This document shows, one piece after another, positions 61,545-64,000 of a stretch of 64,000 nt of DNA. The stretch is from Moringa oleifera (Eukaryota; Streptophyta; Magnoliopsida; Brassicales; Moringaceae), in assembly GCA_021397835.1 (NCBI GenBank), contig JAJFZO010000191.1, positions 5,461,001 to 5,525,000 on the forward strand, given 5' to 3'. Positions within the stretch are counted from its first letter, which is position 1, and each line of letters opens with the position of its first letter. Below the pieces are notes generated by a model that searched no databases, was not told the origin of the DNA, and saw only the letters and a list, made by a program, of their open reading frames with translations. The position numbers and the translations under genes are program-made.

Positions 61545-62766
61545 AGGATCGAGCCTTCGCATCAATGCTCTACGAAGATTTATAAAATTTTTCAAGAAAG
61601 GGTCGATACATGTGGGTAAACATGGAAGATGGTTTCTTGAGAAACCAAAGAGTTTTATTATGAAGAATTCAAAGTATGTATAATTATTTACTAAAAAAAA
61701 TTCTATTACATTTTATCATACTTATTAACATTTATTTTTGCCACAGAAATATTTTACATGGGACAGGCCTATGGATGGTGTGGTGAAGGCTGCATGAAAG
61801 GTTCAAGCTGCGGATCGATATGCTAATTTGATGTATGCATGTCATCATAAGGTGAGAAATAAGCCTCAATTTGTCCTTGATACTGTATGAGAGCAATGGC
61901 AAATAGAATGGAACCAATCAGAGTACAAACAGAAGTGTGAGACTATGTCCCGTAATTAATGGAGCGAAACAAGTGGACCCAAGTTAGGTCCCTTTCGACA
62001 TAGTGCCGATTCATGTTCACTGCAGAAACATTATCGATGCTAAGTATGTATGATATTTAAATTTTTTAAAGAAATATAAGTGAAAATATTATGATTATTT
62101 ATTATGTATTTTTTTTTAGGCACGGGAGTTGGATCATGACTTACTGCAATAGAGCTTTTTAAACGGACTCAAACTAAAAAATTTAATCCTGATGAGCTCA
62201 TAAATGAGCGTTCCAAAAAAGTAAATGTTAGTTTATTGCTTTTAATCTTTAATAAATAAATTTAATTATATCTTTTTTTATTTCACCATTCGATTCAGCT
62301 AATAAGTTAATAAAGTGCTTTATTTATTGTAGGAACGATTTGGAGAGTTGGTTGTCACAGCTTTTTAGCCACAGGAGGATCTTCAGATACACCTAAGGTA
62401 GACTACAGTGAGCTTTACTATGATGCAGTAGGTGGAGAGAAAAAGTGTCGAGTGTACGGGCTTAGGAGTCAAGCTCTATCATAGTATTTAGGCGACAGCT
62501 CTAATAGTGGACACGTTATTGATGACGTAGCTATGCAAGATATGCTATCTAAGATGAAGGCTATGAAAGAGCGCATAGAGCTGGAGCGTAAGTTTACGGA
62601 GAAGTGTAGGACTTTAGAAGAGAGATTAGAGGAGGAGCATAAGGCTAGGGAGCATGATCGCATACGCTTCGAGACCGAATTGAAAGAGTACTTACAGAGA
62701 GAGGTTGATATGAATGAGCGCAATGGAGGCTCTCTTTTTGGGAAGCGAGCCCCCAGCACTGCCTAA
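61545..62766 (+). pseudogene. Second CACTA gene relic (Transposase_24 / TNPA-like)
   Basis: The segment reads through HGRWFLEKPKSF near 61620, then lysine-rich pieces, ERFGELVVTAF near 62335, and ends in an open stretch at 62533-62766 predicted to be a coiled coil (MKAMKERIELERKFTEKCR and onward, ending GKRAPSTA). This organisation matches the Transposase_24 proteins encoded downstream of TNP2 in plant CACTA elements, which are thought to bind the subterminal motifs. Introns cannot be separated from damage with certainty. Confidence 0.68.
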
Positions 62767-62914
62767 TAATCAGATATAATTTCTGTATCAATATTGTATT
62801 TCACGAAAATATAATACATAATCATGTATTTATTATGTTTTATGAATTTAGTTTATTTTATTTTTGTTTGGTTATTTAAATTTATTTTTTTATAAAAAAT
62901 TAATTATATTAACG

Positions 62915-63427
62915 ATAAATCCATTAGTCACTAATCAGTTTGCAGTGAAGCCTTTGAGTTTAGCGACAGATTCTATATAGTTGCTAAAATAGCGATATAC
63001 AAAAATCTATCGCTATTTTAGTGATAGACAAGAATTTGTTACTATTTTAGTGATAGACAACAATCTGTCACTAAAATAGCGACGGATATTATTTTGTCTC
63101 TATATTTAGTAACAAATGTAAATCGATCACTAATATAGCAACAGATTCACACAAGAATCTGTCGCTATGTTTTACTAACAAAATTCTTTTCTGCACTAGT
63201 TTAGCGACAGATTAATATCTGTCACTAGTTTTGCGATAGATTCTTATTGGTCTCTAATCTATCATTAATTAACGACAGATTCAAAATTCAGTTGTTAGTT
63301 TTTCTCGCGATAATGATTTCAACTGCTAGTTTTATCTGTCATTAATCTGTTGCTAAAAAATTTAGCGACAGATTGTTTCAATTCGGTGACGGATTCATCG
63401 TTCGCTAAATTTGATTTTTTTGTAATG
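62915..63427. repeat. Right subterminal array of AGCGACAGAT-type motifs
   Basis: The motif AGCGACAGATT and its complement (AATCTGTCGCTA) occur at least ten times with small changes, in both orientations and sometimes as near palindromes such as TTAGCGACAGATTAATATCTGTCACTA read in halves around 63200-63225. The array runs up to the terminus at 63427. It is the best-preserved part of the element and fits a transposase-binding region. Confidence 0.82.
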
Positions 63428-64000
63428 CATTTACCATTATGACCATCATTTTCTTTTCATTCACATGCCCAAGCCTACAATATCATAAATAAGAGTTTAT
63501 ACAAATGTTAATAACAACCATTATATCCTTGCTACTTGAGGTTATATAAAGAGTTTTTGTTTTGATTCTTTGAGCAACAAATATAGAACTTTAGAAACTT
63601 TTCAAGCATTATTATTAAAAATCACCTTGTGTCTCCATTATCAAACTGTCCAGCATAAATCATATTTTTCATTAACTTTGGCACGTGTTTCACTTTTTAA
63701 ATCTTTCATATATTCTCATTTAATCAATCACCTATAAATAATATCCAAATGTTCTTTTTCAATAAGATAAACCTTCTTATAATTACGAATGACATAATTC
63801 TTCATTATTTTATTATGGACAGTGGTATGAAAAGATACTCTAGAATCTAAAACTTAAGACTCAAGATACTATTAACAACGAGAAGTAATGGATCCTTTAC
63901 CTCATCTATGACAGTATTTGTACTATCATCTTTGTTTTTTTTTTTTATGACTGCTAATCCTTTTTCATGTGACTCATTTTTCCACAGTTCTAGCATTTTA
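63428..64000 (-). pseudogene. Ty1/copia gag-end and protease relic, continuing past the window
   Basis: On the minus strand, from the window edge inward, the reading passes a zinc-knuckle remnant (NCGKMSHMKKDC-like), a protease region (VLDSRVSFHTT, where the active-site motif is normally DSGAS), and then LGHVNEKKMMV, the GAG-pre-integrase region. This is the upstream half of the copia pol found at 55078-52510. The two halves belong to one element separated by the CACTA insertion. The 5' LTR must lie beyond 64000. Confidence 0.82.

Larger units (their letters stand above)
55079..63427 (+). mobile_element. CACTA (En/Spm) transposon nested in the copia relic
   Basis: The element begins CACTACAAAAAAATTAAA and ends TTTGATTTTTTTGTAATG, whose complement is CATTACAAAAAAATCAAA, so the termini are inverted with a one-base change in the conserved CACTA. 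The 3-bp direct duplication CAT flanks it at 55076-55078 and 63428-63430, as expected for CACTA elements. Subterminal arrays with AGCGACAGAT-type motifs occur at both ends. Inside are a GC-rich minisatellite, a large tandem repeat, and relics of TNP2-type and TNPA/Transposase_24-type genes, both on the + strand. Copia sequence continues on both sides. Stops in both genes make it non-autonomous today. Confidence 0.92.

Overview
The window is nuclear DNA from a flowering plant, most probably a woody eudicot. It carries intron-rich genes with GT-AG splice sites, plastid- and mitochondrion-targeted proteins, a plant peptide-hormone precursor, and AT-rich intergenic DNA full of decayed plant transposons. 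I cannot name the species from sequence alone. Splice sites were placed by eye, using reading-frame continuity and resemblance to known plant protein families.

Gene-rich left and middle part (1-43,000): the 3' part of a pentatricopeptide repeat (PPR) gene (1-2618, +); a GDSL esterase/lipase gene broken by an in-frame stop (5196-6647, +); a three-exon RGF/GOLVEN/CLEL peptide-hormone precursor (7698-7077, -); a relic Ty3/gypsy-type LTR element with three LTR-like blocks and a hAT MITE inside the first LTR (9153-16437); an ABHD17-like alpha/beta hydrolase (18974-20939, +); the plastid HSP90 chaperone (22520-28083, +, 19 exons); an AT-rich fold-back region (28400-30060); the mitochondrial phage-type RNA polymerase RPOTm (30491-39875, +, 19 exons), with a decayed duplicate of its motif-A exon pair; and an AVT6-type vacuolar amino-acid transporter (42962-40956, -, 5 exons). 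These genes are ordinary neighbours and not a pathway, although three of them (PPR, HSP90C, RPOTm) serve organelles.

Transposon-rich right part (43,300-64,000): a roughly 2.7 kb diverged inverted-repeat (fold-back) element; a minus-strand Ty3/gypsy integrase-end relic cut by a hAT element with a degraded transposase; and a minus-strand Ty1/copia relic split by an 8.35 kb CACTA (En/Spm) element (55079-63427). The CACTA element has recognisable termini, a 3-bp target duplication, subterminal motif arrays, a GC-rich minisatellite, and relics of both transposase genes.

I found no clearly new biochemical system. The items most worth a second look are the nested transposon structures, the RPOTm catalytic-exon duplication, the GDSL nonsense mutation, and the compact peptide-hormone gene that simple ORF calling misses.
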